DNA of 64,000 nt from Paenibacillus doosanensis (GCF_025060755.1 NZ_JANYUY010000017.1:58368-122367); one strand, 5' to 3'; shown: positions 45,351 to 54,781, counted from the first letter of the stretch. Translations and numbers: made by a program. The notes: generated from the letters alone by a model not told the origin.

Positions 45351-46691
45351 TTATTCGTTCAAATAGGTGGTCGTCCGGTTCTGGATCAGCTTGGCCACGT
45401 CCTCTGCGGACTTTTGACCGGCGAAGAACGCTTCGGATTCCTCATAGATAATGGACAGCACCTTCACATCCATCTCCGAGTAACGACCGGCCGTATTCAG
45501 AAACTGTTTGAATCGGGCGAAGTAGTCGTCCGGCACCTTGACCGTTTGACCCGTGGAGAGCTTATACGACCCGTTCCGGACTTGCTTCTGCATCTCGCCG
45601 AGCCTCTTCTCGTTCACCGATTTAAGCAGCGCAAATCCCTCCCTGTCGGGAAGCGACTGCGCTTCCTCGGACAGCAAAAAGGCGATGACCTCCCATGCTT
45701 CCTCTTTGACCGGGGAGTTGGCTTGTATCGCCAGCTCACTGAAGGGAATGATACGGATTCCGCCGGATGAGCCTTCCGGATGCGGCTTTTGGAGAAGCCG
45801 GGGATTCGTAAAGACGCGGTAAGGCTCATTGATGATGTCGTCCGGGGACATAAACCGCGCGGAGTAAAATAGCTGCTTCCCGTTGTCGATCGGCTCGGAA
45901 GTCATCATTTTCTCGTCGTATAATTGTTTGATTTGCCGCAGCAATGCCGTGAACGCGGGAGAATCGAAGCTCGCTTTCCGGGAGGCGCGGTCAATGAATT
46001 CTCCGTAGCTGTCCGCTACCCATTCTTGCAGAATAACTTCCGGCGGGTCATCCGCCAAGGCATAGCGGCGGTCCTTGCCGCTCCCCGTCTTCTGCACAAG
46101 CTTGCGGGCTGTATCTTCAAATTCCTTCCAGCTCCAGCCGGCATCATCGATCTTCACGTCCGGCTTGTTCAGCACGTTTCCATCCCCAACGAACGCTCTT
46201 AGCATGAAACCGCCCGGTATCGTATATAAGCCTCCGTTCATTTTCAACGCATCCAAAATATTCGTTTGCAGATCGCTCTTATTGAGCGATGGATCCTGCT
46301 CCAGCATGTCGTTCAAGTTCAGAAGCAGCTTTTTATTCGCATACGCGCCGACGGGCAGGTCCGTCATTTCGAGCAGATCGGCGCCGTTTCCCGAGAGTAC
46401 GGCCGTGTTCGTCGCCTTTGCATATTTTTCCATATCGCCTCCGCCCCATTTCTCGCCCGGCGGCTTAAAGCTATGGATTTGCAGTTCGATGTCCGGATGC
46501 TTTTCGTTGAACTTCTTCGCCGCCGCTTCGTAGTAAGCCGTCTGTTCTTTGACAGATAAGGCGACGATCGTCTTGCCGTCCTTCGATTTCGGCTTCTCCC
46601 GGCCAACGGTTTCTCTGCCGCCTCCTGCTTGGCATGCGGTCGCCGCAGTCAGCAGCAGGCAGATGAATACAAGCTCCAGTCGTTTTCTCAT
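45351..46691 (-). CDS. Sugar-binding lipoprotein, last gene of the adaptor-containing ABC operon
   Basis: Lipoprotein of 446 residues. Signal RKRLELVFICLLLTAA with lipobox ATAC. MalE-type features: KTIVALSVKEQTAYYEAAAK, EVIAFLLSEEAQSL. The C-terminus ends in AEDVAKLIQNRTTTYL. Ribosome site AGGGG. The binding protein is usually the first gene of such operons; here it comes last, after two permeases and an HlyD-type adaptor, which is unusual. Substrate unknown. Confidence 0.91.
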   Translation of the reverse strand: MRKRLELVFICLLLTAATACQAGGGRETVGREKPKSKDGKTIVALSVKEQTAYYEAAAKKFNEKHPDIELQIHSFKPPGEKWGGGDMEKYAKATNTAVLSGNGADLLEMTDLPVGAYANKKLLLNLNDMLEQDPSLNKSDLQTNILDALKMNGGLYTIPGGFMLRAFVGDGNVLNKPDVKIDDAGWSWKEFEDTARKLVQKTGSGKDRRYALADDPPEVILQEWVADSYGEFIDRASRKASFDSPAFTALLRQIKQLYDEKMMTSEPIDNGKQLFYSARFMSPDDIINEPYRVFTNPRLLQKPHPEGSSGGIRIIPFSELAIQANSPVKEEAWEVIAFLLSEEAQSLPDREGFALLKSVNEKRLGEMQKQVRNGSYKLSTGQTVKVPDDYFARFKQFLNTAGRYSEMDVKVLSIIYEESEAFFAGQKSAEDVAKLIQNRTTTYLNE

Positions 46692-46735
46692 CGCAACATT
46701 TCCCCTTTTCTATTCAACGTTTAGTTTGTGCTTCC

Positions 46736-47896
46736 TCACTGCAGCCGTACCCGGTTGCCGTCCTGAAGAGGCTCGCTGCTTTCCACAATAATCTGCTCGT
46801 TTCGGCTCACGCCATCCTCCGCAATCAACGTTTCGATTCCATTCGTTTCCAATGGGCGAATCGGAATCTTTCGCGCGATAAACACATTGCCCCAAGCTCC
46901 TTTTCTTTCTTCCACCGTATAAATAAACGGGTCTGCGCGGTCTTGGCGGATAGCCCCGTTAGCCAGCTTGATGCCTTCCCGGCCGGATCGTTTGACGATC
47001 TTGACATGCGCCTGCTCACCTCCTTTCAGCCCGGGAGCGGATACGTTCACACGCACCGTTTTCTGCGCGACCGCTGTGCTCTTGCCGCCTGCCCCGCTTG
47101 ACGGGCTGTCCGCCCGCGGTTCCGCATCCGCCAGCTCGGCAACGACCCCGTCCATAATATCGGCCTGCCGGTCCGCGGCCGCCGTTACTTCGACTTGGAT
47201 GCTGTCTTCCGGAGCCAGTCCCAGATTGGATAGCAAGAGCGCATCGGCTGCAAACTCGAACCGGTAGCCCCGGCTTTCGTTCGACAGCACGATATCCGGC
47301 TCTCCCGCGGAGGCTAAGCCTGCGACCGCATTCACTCTCGTCACGATCCCGTCGAACGGAGCGGTCAGCTCCTTTTGGCTGGCCAGCATATCGGTCCATT
47401 GCTTGATTTTGCGTTCCTGCACGCTCAGATCGATGACGCCTTTCTCCAGATCGCGGCTTGCGCTCCGCCGCTTCGCCTCATCCCCCTCCTGAGCCGCCGC
47501 GATGAAGCGTTCCCGCGTCGTCTGCAGATCGATCTTTTGTTTTTCCCGCTGCGCCGTTTCATCCTCCAGCTCCCGTTCGGCGGCAGAGCTGTCATAGGCG
47601 ATCAGCAGCTGTCCCTGCTTCACGCGCTCCCCCTCCTTCACATGAACGGCCGCAGCCTTCCAGCCGGCAGAGTTCGTTAACGGAACTTGAACCGCCGGTT
47701 TCAATATCCCGCTTCCCTCCAGCGTATAGGTAAGACTCCCCGGAATCGGCGTTTCCGTTCTTACTTTCGGCAAAGCCAGCGACTGCAGCGTATTGCCGAA
47801 TAACGTGAGCAGCGCCAGCAGCCCCATAAACAGGCCGAAAGCCGTTCGGACGATTCTTCTGCGGCTGCTTGCTTCAGCCTCTTCGTACGGTCCCAT
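46736..47896 (-). CDS. HlyD/RND-type membrane-fusion adaptor protein inside a sugar ABC operon
   Basis: Protein of 386 residues with one N-terminal transmembrane helix (TAFGLFMGLLALLTLFGNTL). A split biotinyl-lipoyl domain follows (VPLTNSAGWKAAAVHVKEGERVKQGQLL and LTAPFDGIVTRVNAVAG) around a coiled-coil hairpin (about residues 105-170, rich in Glu, Lys, Arg), then beta-barrel and membrane-proximal domains. In this Gram-positive it would face the cell wall. Ribosome site GGAGG. It lies tightly between a permease and the binding-protein gene, so it is co-transcribed with an importer, although these adaptors usually serve exporters (for example MacA). Confidence 0.88.
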   Translation of the reverse strand: MGPYEEAEASSRRRIVRTAFGLFMGLLALLTLFGNTLQSLALPKVRTETPIPGSLTYTLEGSGILKPAVQVPLTNSAGWKAAAVHVKEGERVKQGQLLIAYDSSAAERELEDETAQREKQKIDLQTTRERFIAAAQEGDEAKRRSASRDLEKGVIDLSVQERKIKQWTDMLASQKELTAPFDGIVTRVNAVAGLASAGEPDIVLSNESRGYRFEFAADALLLSNLGLAPEDSIQVEVTAAADRQADIMDGVVAELADAEPRADSPSSGAGGKSTAVAQKTVRVNVSAPGLKGGEQAHVKIVKRSGREGIKLANGAIRQDRADPFIYTVEERKGAWGNVFIARKIPIRPLETNGIETLIAEDGVSRNEQIIVESSEPLQDGNRVRLQ

Positions 47897-47929
47897 TTCC
47901 CCGTCCTCCGCCTCCTGTATGTATTTGCA

Positions 47930-48823
47930 TTATCCTTTGATCCCGGATAGCTGAATGCCTTCGATGAAGTACGTTTCCGCATAGAAGAACAGCAGCACCA
48001 TCGGGGTCATGTACAGCATCGACGCGGCGAAAGCGATCCCCCGTTCTCCTTCGTTCGCCTGCGATAAATAAACGGACAACGGCTGCTTGAGAGGATCGCT
48101 CAGAAAAATAAGCGGCTGCTCCACCATATTCCAATAATCCGCGAACAGCAGCACGGCGAGCGCGGCCACACCCGGCTTGATCATCGGCATCATAATCGAG
48201 CGGAAAATCCTCAGGTGCCCGGCTCCGTCCATCTTGGCCGCTTCGATATAGGAGTAAGGAATATGCAGCGCGAATTGCCGGAGCATAAATACCCCGAATG
48301 CGGCGAAAATCCCGGGCCCTATGATCGCGGACGGACTGTTCAACAGCCCCAGCTTGCCGGCCATGATATAATTGGGTACCAGTGTCACTTGGAACGGCAT
48401 GAGCATCGTCAAGACATACAAGAGAAACAATGAGTCCCGCCCGCGAAAGTGCAGCTTGGCGAAGGCGTAGGAAGCGAGCGCGCCGACGAGCGTCTGTCCT
48501 GCGACGATCGGCAGCGCCATCCCTACGGAGTTCCAGAACATTCGCAGATAGCCTGCGTTCAGAACCAGTACGCTCGCATACTGCTCCGGCGTCACTCTGT
48601 CCGGCAGCAGCTTCATATTCACGAAACGGCTCGTACCGCCTGCGGAGGCGTCGCTCATCTTGCCGATCCAGCCGTAATTGATCCCGATTTCCTTCTCGCT
48701 CATGAGCGAATTGGTAAAAGTAATGATAACGGGCATAAGCATCGCCGCCGCGATGACGGCCAAGATGAACGTAATCGCCATCTTTTGCCCTATTCCCGAA
48801 CGTCCTCGTCCTGTACGCTGCAT
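47930..48823 (-). CDS. Sugar ABC importer permease, MalG side
   Basis: Membrane protein of 297 residues with six helices. EAA loop IEAAKMDGAGHLRIFRSIMM; C-terminus YFIEGIQLSGIKG. It belongs to the MalG/CUT1 group rather than the LplC group (first loop GWIGKMSDASAGGTSRFVNM). Ribosome site AGGGGAAGG. Pairs with the permease encoded upstream, 19 bases away. Confidence 0.92.
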   Translation of the reverse strand: MQRTGRGRSGIGQKMAITFILAVIAAAMLMPVIITFTNSLMSEKEIGINYGWIGKMSDASAGGTSRFVNMKLLPDRVTPEQYASVLVLNAGYLRMFWNSVGMALPIVAGQTLVGALASYAFAKLHFRGRDSLFLLYVLTMLMPFQVTLVPNYIMAGKLGLLNSPSAIIGPGIFAAFGVFMLRQFALHIPYSYIEAAKMDGAGHLRIFRSIMMPMIKPGVAALAVLLFADYWNMVEQPLIFLSDPLKQPLSVYLSQANEGERGIAFAASMLYMTPMVLLFFYAETYFIEGIQLSGIKG

Positions 48824-48842
48824 AGACTTTCCTTCCCCTCGG

Positions 48843-49715
48843 TTAATCGATAAACTGCCGGAACCGGCGTTCGAGCGCGAACAGCCCGAGCGTCAGCAGC
48901 AGCATGCAGCCCGCCATTAACGCCGCGGCCGCGGTCAATTTCTGAATATCCATGGACATGAACATATTGTTCATGTAATGCTGCAGCATATAGATGCTGT
49001 CATGCGGGTAATCGCCCGCGATCAAATACGCTTCGCGAAACACTTTAAACGAATTTATGATGGACATGATGACGACCAGAAACATCGTCGGCGTCACATA
49101 CACGAGCGTAATGCTGCGAAACTGCCGGAAGCGGCCGGCCCCTTCCATACGCGCCGTTTCGTAATAGTCCTTCGGAATTTGCTGCAGTCCCGCCAAAAAA
49201 ATAATCATGTTATAGCCGATGTTCTTCCACAAGGAGACCGCGGCTATCGCATAACGGGCCGTGTCGGTTTTCATCCAATCCACACGGGCGATTCCCAGAT
49301 GGCCCAGCCATGCGTTCAGCGAGCCGTTCCAATCGAGCAGCATTTGCCAGACGAACACAACCGAGGCTACAGGAACGACCAGCGGGAGCACATAAGCCGT
49401 CCTCAGCCCGTTTCGGGCGAACAAATCCCGGTTCATCAGCAGCGCCAAGCCCAGAGACAGCCCCACCATGGGCGGAACGCTAATCATAGTAAAATAAAAC
49501 GTATTGGATGCCGCTTTCCGAAAGGAGCCGCTTATCAGCAGCTCGCGGTAGTTTTCCAAACCGACGAACCGGTTCGAAGCCGCACCGTTTATGAAGGAGT
49601 CATAGACGGCCATCGCAAACGGAATCAGGTAAAACAGCGCAAACCCGATCCCGCTCGGCGCAAGAAACAAGAGAGCCGCCGCCGCATCGCTTCGGAGTCG
49701 CCGCTTCGCAATCAT
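48843..49715 (-). CDS. Sugar ABC importer permease, MalF side
   Basis: Membrane protein of about 290 residues. First helix ALLFLAPSGIGFALFYLIPF; loop FINGAASNRFVGLENYRELL is typical of CUT1 MalF-type permeases. EAA loop YETARMEGAGRFRQFRSITL. ATG at 49715 is preferred because an earlier TTG start would run into the terminator of the upstream van-like cassette. First gene of a four-gene operon ending at 45351. Confidence 0.91.
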   Translation of the reverse strand: MIAKRRLRSDAAAALLFLAPSGIGFALFYLIPFAMAVYDSFINGAASNRFVGLENYRELLISGSFRKAASNTFYFTMISVPPMVGLSLGLALLMNRDLFARNGLRTAYVLPLVVPVASVVFVWQMLLDWNGSLNAWLGHLGIARVDWMKTDTARYAIAAVSLWKNIGYNMIIFLAGLQQIPKDYYETARMEGAGRFRQFRSITLVYVTPTMFLVVIMSIINSFKVFREAYLIAGDYPHDSIYMLQHYMNNMFMSMDIQKLTAAAALMAGCMLLLTLGLFALERRFRQFID

Positions 49716-49768
49716 CGAATCATCCCCGCTTTCTGTTTCGTCATGTTCGTCAGGCAAGAAATGAAAAC

Positions 49769-49846
49769 AAAAAAACCTACTTCCTTTTCCCAGTTTTTTC
49801 TGCCCTTGATGGATAGGGTAACGAAAACTGTTTAAAAAGAAGTAGG
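49769..49846 (-). terminator. Terminator of the vanY-vanR-vanS-like cassette
   Basis: Large imperfect hairpin: CCTACTTC plus AGTTTT on one arm, AAAACT plus GAAGTAGG on the other, followed on the minus strand by TTTTTTT (49775-49769). It lies just after the kinase stop codon. Confidence 0.75.
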
Positions 49847-49864
49847 ATAAACTTAAAATTTTTC

Positions 49865-50971
49865 TTAATTGTCGGACGGCAGGATTCGCGGAAGACGAAC
49901 TTCAAATATGGTGCGCTGCTTGCTGCTTTCGGCTGCCACCGTTCCGTCGTGCTGCGTCACTATGTTCTTCGTAATGAACAGCCCGAGACCGGTGCCGCCC
50001 TCTAGATGAGAGCGCGCCTTGTCGCCGGTATAGAACATATCGAAAATATGCGGCAGCTCCTCCGGCGGAATAGGGCTGCCGTAATTGACCACTTGAACGA
50101 CGGCCGCCTCCGCGTCCGGATGCGCGTTCATATCGATAAACCGGCCGTCTCTTCCGTAACGGACGGCGTTGGTCAGCAAATTCTCAAAGACGCGGGCCAA
50201 CAAATCTCCGTCGCCCGCCACAAGCAAGCCCGGAGCCACGTTCAGCCGGGTCTCGAGCCGATGCTTCTCGAAGATCGGGTACAGCTCCTCGTTCAATTGG
50301 ATCAGCAGCTCGCTGAGATCGATCGTTTTTTTCTCGAAGGCCAGCATGCCGTAATTCATTCTTGTAATTTCGAACAGCTCGTCGACCAGCTTCTCCAGCC
50401 GCTGCGACTTTTGAAATGCAATCACCGCATACTGCCTGACCTGCTCACGGGTCAACTGCTCGTCGTTCAGAATAAAATCGAGGTAGCCTATCACGGAAGT
50501 GAGCGGAGTGCGCAGATCGTGAGCCAAATTCAAGACTAGCCGGTCCTTGCTTGTTTCCGCGAAGTCGCCTCTTTCCACGGCTTGCTGCAATTTCTCGCTG
50601 GCCAGATTGATGTCCGTCGCAATGTCCTCGAACTCGTCCCCGGACGGAATATGCACCCGCTGTTGAAAGTCGCCGCTTGCGAGATGACGAATACCGCTCG
50701 AAATTTCATTAAAATACATGGCGTAGGGCTTGGTCAAAAAAAAGAAAAACAAGGTCGCGAGCGGGACAAAAAACAGTAAGAAAAAGTTAATATCCCCGAC
50801 CTTATTTATAAACAGACGCACATACGCAAGCGGCTCTTCGAATTTGACAAACGTGTGGTAATAAAGCTGAAGCACCTTATAGAACAAAAAAGTAATGAGG
50901 CCCGAAAACAGCATGCTCAGCCCCAATAATACGAGCATTTTGGAACGGAAGCTTCGTACCATGCTAGCCAT
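49865..50971 (-). CDS. VanS-like sensor histidine kinase
   Basis: Membrane kinase of 368 residues. Two helices (MLVLLGLSMLFSGLITFLFY and NFFLLFFVPLATLFFFF) bracket a short external loop of about 30 residues, as in VanS. HAMP, then HisKA with acceptor His in LNLAHDLRTPLTSVIGYL, and HATPase motifs (FENLLTNAVRYG, GGTGLGLFITKNIV). It overlaps the VanR-like gene by eight bases. A short external loop suggests it senses a cell-envelope signal, not a large soluble ligand. Confidence 0.92.
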   Translation of the reverse strand: MASMVRSFRSKMLVLLGLSMLFSGLITFLFYKVLQLYYHTFVKFEEPLAYVRLFINKVGDINFFLLFFVPLATLFFFFLTKPYAMYFNEISSGIRHLASGDFQQRVHIPSGDEFEDIATDINLASEKLQQAVERGDFAETSKDRLVLNLAHDLRTPLTSVIGYLDFILNDEQLTREQVRQYAVIAFQKSQRLEKLVDELFEITRMNYGMLAFEKKTIDLSELLIQLNEELYPIFEKHRLETRLNVAPGLLVAGDGDLLARVFENLLTNAVRYGRDGRFIDMNAHPDAEAAVVQVVNYGSPIPPEELPHIFDMFYTGDKARSHLEGGTGLGLFITKNIVTQHDGTVAAESSKQRTIFEVRLPRILPSDN

Positions 50972-51659
50972 TGAACGTATACCCCACCCCCCATACGGTT
51001 TTGATCAGCTTCTGCTTGCGTTCGTCTTCCTCCAGCTTTTTTCGCAGCTTCCGGATATGCACCATAACCGTATTGCCGCCTTCGTAGTAGTCTTCGCCCC
51101 ACACCTGCTGAAAAATATTTTCCGCGCTGAACACCTTCTTCGGATAGCTGGCGAGCAAATACAAAATGTCAAATTCTTTGGGCGTCAGCTCCACCGGCTC
51201 GCCGTATAAGGTAACCGTGCGCTGGTCGGGGAAAATCGCCAGCCCGCCCGCTTCCAGCACGGGCTTGGCGTCGGACGACAACTGATTCAGCAGCATGGAA
51301 CGCCTCAGCTGCGCGTTCACGCGGGCGATCAGCTCCATCGGATTGAAAGGCTTGGTCATATAATCGTCCGCACCCTTCACCAGCCCCGCGATTTTATCGA
51401 AATCGGACGTCTTGGCGCTCAAGAAAATGATCGGCATGGGGCTCTGTTCCCGAATTTGCCGCGTCACTTCATATCCATCCGCTCTGGGCATCATAATATC
51501 CAGAATCGCTAAGTCGACGGAATTCGTCTGCACGGCCTTCAGCGCTTCCTGCCCGTCCGACGCTTTAATGACATGATAACCCTCTTTGGTCAAATGCAGG
51601 CCGATCAGATCGGCAATTTCCTTCTCGTCATCCGCAACTAAAATCGTGATACGTTTCAT
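50964..51659 (-). CDS. VanR-like response regulator (OmpR family)
   Basis: Cytoplasmic regulator of 231 residues. The receiver domain has ILVADDEKEIADLIG, acceptor Asp in LAILDIMMPRADGYEV, and Lys in MTKPFNP. The winged-helix effector domain has VELTPKEFDILYLLASYPK and HIRKLRKKLE. Ribosome site AAGGGATGGG. Encoded after the carboxypeptidase gene and before the kinase, so it likely controls the three-gene unit. Confidence 0.94.
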   Translation of the reverse strand: MKRITILVADDEKEIADLIGLHLTKEGYHVIKASDGQEALKAVQTNSVDLAILDIMMPRADGYEVTRQIREQSPMPIIFLSAKTSDFDKIAGLVKGADDYMTKPFNPMELIARVNAQLRRSMLLNQLSSDAKPVLEAGGLAIFPDQRTVTLYGEPVELTPKEFDILYLLASYPKKVFSAENIFQQVWGEDYYEGGNTVMVHIRKLRKKLEEDERKQKLIKTVWGVGYTFNG

Positions 51660-51746
51660 ATGTACCCATCCCTTGCATGAAGTTAACCATTCTATTGTAC
51701 AAAATTTTGACGTCCGTTAACACATTTGGCGATTCATTCCAAGCTG

Positions 51747-52613
51747 TCAAGGAAATACGGTGACGATGACGCCGTCCGTGTTGTTCCCCGACAGCTCGTA
51801 GCGGCGGCCCGCCGGAACCTGAATCGATGCGTTTCGGGACACCGGATAGTAAGAAACTTCATACCGCTTCCCCTCTACCGTCGCCGTAATCGTCTTCTGC
51901 GTTTTCAGATAGTCCAAATATTGTTCCAGCGTAAACTGCTTCTCCTGCATAATCGCACTGTGCGGCAACCCGACATAGCGAAAATGCCACGGCTCGTACT
52001 GGATGCCCGTAATCTCCGTTTTATCCTTCGGATAACGCAGAATAAACCCGTAAGCCCAGGCATGTTGCGCCAGCCACTTTCCTTCGGGAGCGCGATTCAT
52101 CTCCATCTGGCTCGACCCGATATCCAGCGACAAGCCCAAGTTATGCTCGCTGTAGCCTGCGGGCAGTGCGTAATCGGCTCCCATTTCCCGGTAAAGCTCG
52201 TCTTGTTCTTTCTTATCCCGGTAGCCGCTGCTGATCAAGAAATGGGTCACCCCGTCTTTGGCGGCCGCATCGATCATCGACTCAAACCGCTGCGCCACGC
52301 TTTGCGACAAACGGATCGTGTTGTCGAGTAAGCCGTACCCTTGCACCAGTTCTTTGTGCTGTGACAGCTTCACGATATCGGATTGAACGCCTTCTTGATG
52401 CACCGGATAATCTTTATTGACCAAGATGAGATTTCCTTGGTAGATTTGTTTGCTTTCCACTTTGATCGTCCGGCCGTTCTTCGGAGAAATTCCCTGCCCG
52501 GTCTGAACGTCCGCCTGCTTCTGTTTATCGCCGGCGACGATCGGTTTCAGCTGATAAGCTCCGTAACTTATTAGTCCAAAGATGACGATCCATGCCCACA
52601 ACCACTTCTTCAT
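51747..52613 (-). CDS. vanY: VanY-type D-alanyl-D-alanine carboxypeptidase (M15B)
   Basis: Cell-surface zinc peptidase of about 288 residues with an N-terminal transmembrane anchor (KKWLWAWIVIFGLISYGAY). It trims terminal D-Ala from muropeptide precursors. Zinc ligands are visible: His near 157 and Asp in GYSEHNLGLSLDIG, and His near 210 in EPWHFRYVG; SSGYRDKKEQDELY is also diagnostic. Transcribed first, followed by the VanR/VanS-like pair. No vanH, vanA or vanX genes are present, so this is a wall-maturation cassette and not a glycopeptide-resistance operon. Confidence 0.92.
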   Translation of the reverse strand: MKKWLWAWIVIFGLISYGAYQLKPIVAGDKQKQADVQTGQGISPKNGRTIKVESKQIYQGNLILVNKDYPVHQEGVQSDIVKLSQHKELVQGYGLLDNTIRLSQSVAQRFESMIDAAAKDGVTHFLISSGYRDKKEQDELYREMGADYALPAGYSEHNLGLSLDIGSSQMEMNRAPEGKWLAQHAWAYGFILRYPKDKTEITGIQYEPWHFRYVGLPHSAIMQEKQFTLEQYLDYLKTQKTITATVEGKRYEVSYYPVSRNASIQVPAGRRYELSGNNTDGVIVTVFP

Positions 52614-52878
52614 CATGATTCCTCCCTGCCTGTTATACAGATAGGATAAGGAAATTCATTTAACAAAAAGCAGGGCAAAGATAAACTTTTTCTTAACTTA
52701 TAAAAAGAGTGGTGATTGGTTCGTGTCCTGCGGTCGATAGAAGTCTCCACTCGCTGTTGTAAGGCGAACGCTGACGCTTCTCCAGATTGCCCTCGCTTAG
52801 CGAAGACTGCTTTTTCGCCGGGCTCTACAACACGCAAACGAGGCTGCCCCGTTAAGAACAGCCCCTTTTGCGTCCAAC

Positions 52879-53565
52879 CTATTCATTGTGCCGGAGAATC
52901 CCCTGCACAATCGACTCGAACCCCCAGCGGAAACGTTCCTTGCCGCCGTCGGGGCCGTCTCCGCCGGACAGCATCTCTTCCTTAAGACTCGCCAGCAGCG
53001 GATATCGCTGCGGGTCGATGGAACGGTACGAAGCGGCCAACAGGTTCAAGGTCGTCCCTTTGCGGTCGCGCGAAGATTGCTCGAAGGCCACGGACGAGGC
53101 GTACAGCAGCAGCAAATCCACTCCCCACGCCGCAGCCGCGGCGCGGATGCCGCCTTCGTACAGTCTTTGCAAAATGTACTCCGTCAATTCGAGCGAACGC
53201 GGGCCGACAGGAATCGTCGTCAGCGCGAGCTCGGCGAGGCCGGGCGCTTCGTACAGTACCTTCAAATAGGCATATACGGCATCGAACAGACGGGCTTTCC
53301 AGTCCCCCTCGCCCGGGTCGGGCCGCTCGATGGCGGCGAGTCCCGCGTCGAGAACGTAAGCGCATAGCTCCTCCAGGTTGGCTACATAGACGTATAACGA
53401 GGAAGGTCCCGTATCGAGCGCCTTGGCTACTTTGCGCATGCTCAGACCTGCGGGTCCTTCGTTCTTCAATAAAATCAGGGCCGTATTCACGATAATTTCC
53501 CGGCTTAACGGCTCCTTGGCCGGCCTTGACCGGCGGCTGACAATGTTTCGGTTTGAAGTATCCAT
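52879..53565 (-). CDS. TetR-family repressor
   Basis: DNA-binding repressor of 228 residues. The N-terminal helix-turn-helix is clear: LSREIIVNTALILLKNEGPA then MRKVAKALDTGPSSLYVYVA. The rest is an all-helical ligand and dimer domain (TetR_C-like). It starts seven bases after the stop of the flavin monooxygenase gene and is co-transcribed with it. The nested palindromes at 54839-54869 before the monooxygenase are its likely operators. The final 260 bases of the gap towards 52613 show no gene. Confidence 0.91.
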   Translation of the reverse strand: MDTSNRNIVSRRSRPAKEPLSREIIVNTALILLKNEGPAGLSMRKVAKALDTGPSSLYVYVANLEELCAYVLDAGLAAIERPDPGEGDWKARLFDAVYAYLKVLYEAPGLAELALTTIPVGPRSLELTEYILQRLYEGGIRAAAAAWGVDLLLLYASSVAFEQSSRDRKGTTLNLLAASYRSIDPQRYPLLASLKEEMLSGGDGPDGGKERFRWGFESIVQGILRHNE

Positions 53566-53572
53566 AAGTCAC

Positions 53573-54781
53573 TTATAGCATGTCCGCACCCGTTTGTAAA
53601 TCTTCGGAGGAAGCGGTATGTTCATAATAATGGTCGAACAGCTCTTTCAGCTTTTGCGCGGCATTGTCCGCGAAAATAAGCTCCAAATTATCGGCCGATT
53701 CTTTTGCCGAACGGGACGAATATGCGAACATCTTCGCCTCGTAAGCGGCCGTCGCCAGGTTTACATCCTTGTGCTCGACGATGGCTAGCGCCAGCTCCGC
53801 TGCGTCCAGCATCGCCAGATTGACCCCTTCGCCGGCGAAGGGAGACATCAGATGCGCGGCGTCTCCGATCAGCGTCGCGCCGGGCTTATGCGGCCACTGC
53901 AAGCCGACCGGCAGCATATAAATCCGTCTCGGGAGCACCGTGCTGCCGGCATAGCGGATGTAATTTTTCAGCGAGTCGTCCCAGTCTTCGAAATAGCCCA
54001 GAAGCTGCCGCTTCGCTTCCTCCGGCCGGTCGAACGGGATGCCGCATGTATCGAGCCAGCCTCGATCCGTCTTGAAGGCGAGATACACCTTAATCCGCCC
54101 GTCTCCGTTCAGCTGGGCCAGAATCGCTTGGCCGCCGGACAAAGCGAACAGCTTGCCCCGCGCGTTCAATGCGGCGAGATCGGGATGAGCGGCGGCCGCA
54201 TTCTCCACGTTCAGCTCGATGAAGCTGATGCCGGCATACTCGGCCTTGGCCTCCGTCAGCAGCGGACGCACCCGCGAGAAGGCTCCGTCGGCGCCGACGA
54301 CGAGATCCGCGACGTCCGTAAGGCCGTTCTCGAAGCGGAGCTCATATCGTCCGTCCGTTAACGGCGCCGCATCCGTCAGCTTGCAGCCGTAGCGGATGCG
54401 GCCGGGGTCCAGCGCATGAAGCAGAAGATCGCACAGTTCGCCGCGGTCGATCTCGGGCCGGCTTCCCTGCTCGTCTTCCTCCGCCCTTTCATCCATATAG
54501 AGCGTTCCCGATTTGTCCAATAGCCGGAAATCCTCTCCTTCAAACCGGGCGACCGCCAAAAACGGGTCGAGCAGACCCGCTTCGCGGAGCGCGATTTGCC
54601 CGGAATCCTCATGAATGTCCAGCGATCCTCCTCTCTCCCGATTCGTATCGCTCGCTTCGCGTTCGTAGACGATAGACGGAATGCCGTGACGCTGAAGTAT
54701 TAAAGCCAAGGTCAGTCCCCCTGGGCCTCCCCCGATAATAGCGATGCGCGGTTGTTGTTTATGTGAAACGAATGTCATCAT
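53573..54781 (-). CDS. TetX-like FAD-dependent monooxygenase
   Basis: Flavoprotein of 402 residues. FAD loop IAIIGGGPGGLTLALILQRH, then GGSLDIHEDSGQ, EIDRGELCDLLL, and the second FAD motif GDAAHLMSPFAGEGVNLAMLD. These blocks match the TetX group closely in order and spacing. The group hydroxylates aromatic or polyketide substrates, but many members do not act on tetracyclines, so no resistance is claimed. Ribosome site AAAGGAG. Forms an operon with the TetR repressor. Confidence 0.9.
   Translation of the reverse strand: MMTFVSHKQQPRIAIIGGGPGGLTLALILQRHGIPSIVYEREASDTNRERGGSLDIHEDSGQIALREAGLLDPFLAVARFEGEDFRLLDKSGTLYMDERAEEDEQGSRPEIDRGELCDLLLHALDPGRIRYGCKLTDAAPLTDGRYELRFENGLTDVADLVVGADGAFSRVRPLLTEAKAEYAGISFIELNVENAAAAHPDLAALNARGKLFALSGGQAILAQLNGDGRIKVYLAFKTDRGWLDTCGIPFDRPEEAKRQLLGYFEDWDDSLKNYIRYAGSTVLPRRIYMLPVGLQWPHKPGATLIGDAAHLMSPFAGEGVNLAMLDAAELALAIVEHKDVNLATAAYEAKMFAYSSRSAKESADNLELIFADNAAQKLKELFDHYYEHTASSEDLQTGADML

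Noticed and set aside
49865..52613. Glycopeptide (vancomycin) resistance operon
   Set aside because: vanH, the ligase and vanX are absent; carboxypeptidase plus VanRS-like genes alone do not make the altered precursor.
52830..52862. Hairpin after the tetR gene (GGGGCTG/CAGCCTC)
   Set aside because: It is well placed, but the T-tract is short and one pair is G.U; evidence is too thin for a terminator call.
53573..54781. Tetracycline resistance from the TetX-like enzyme
   Set aside because: Family blocks match, but many members of this flavoprotein group do not act on tetracyclines. Sequence alone does not justify a resistance call.
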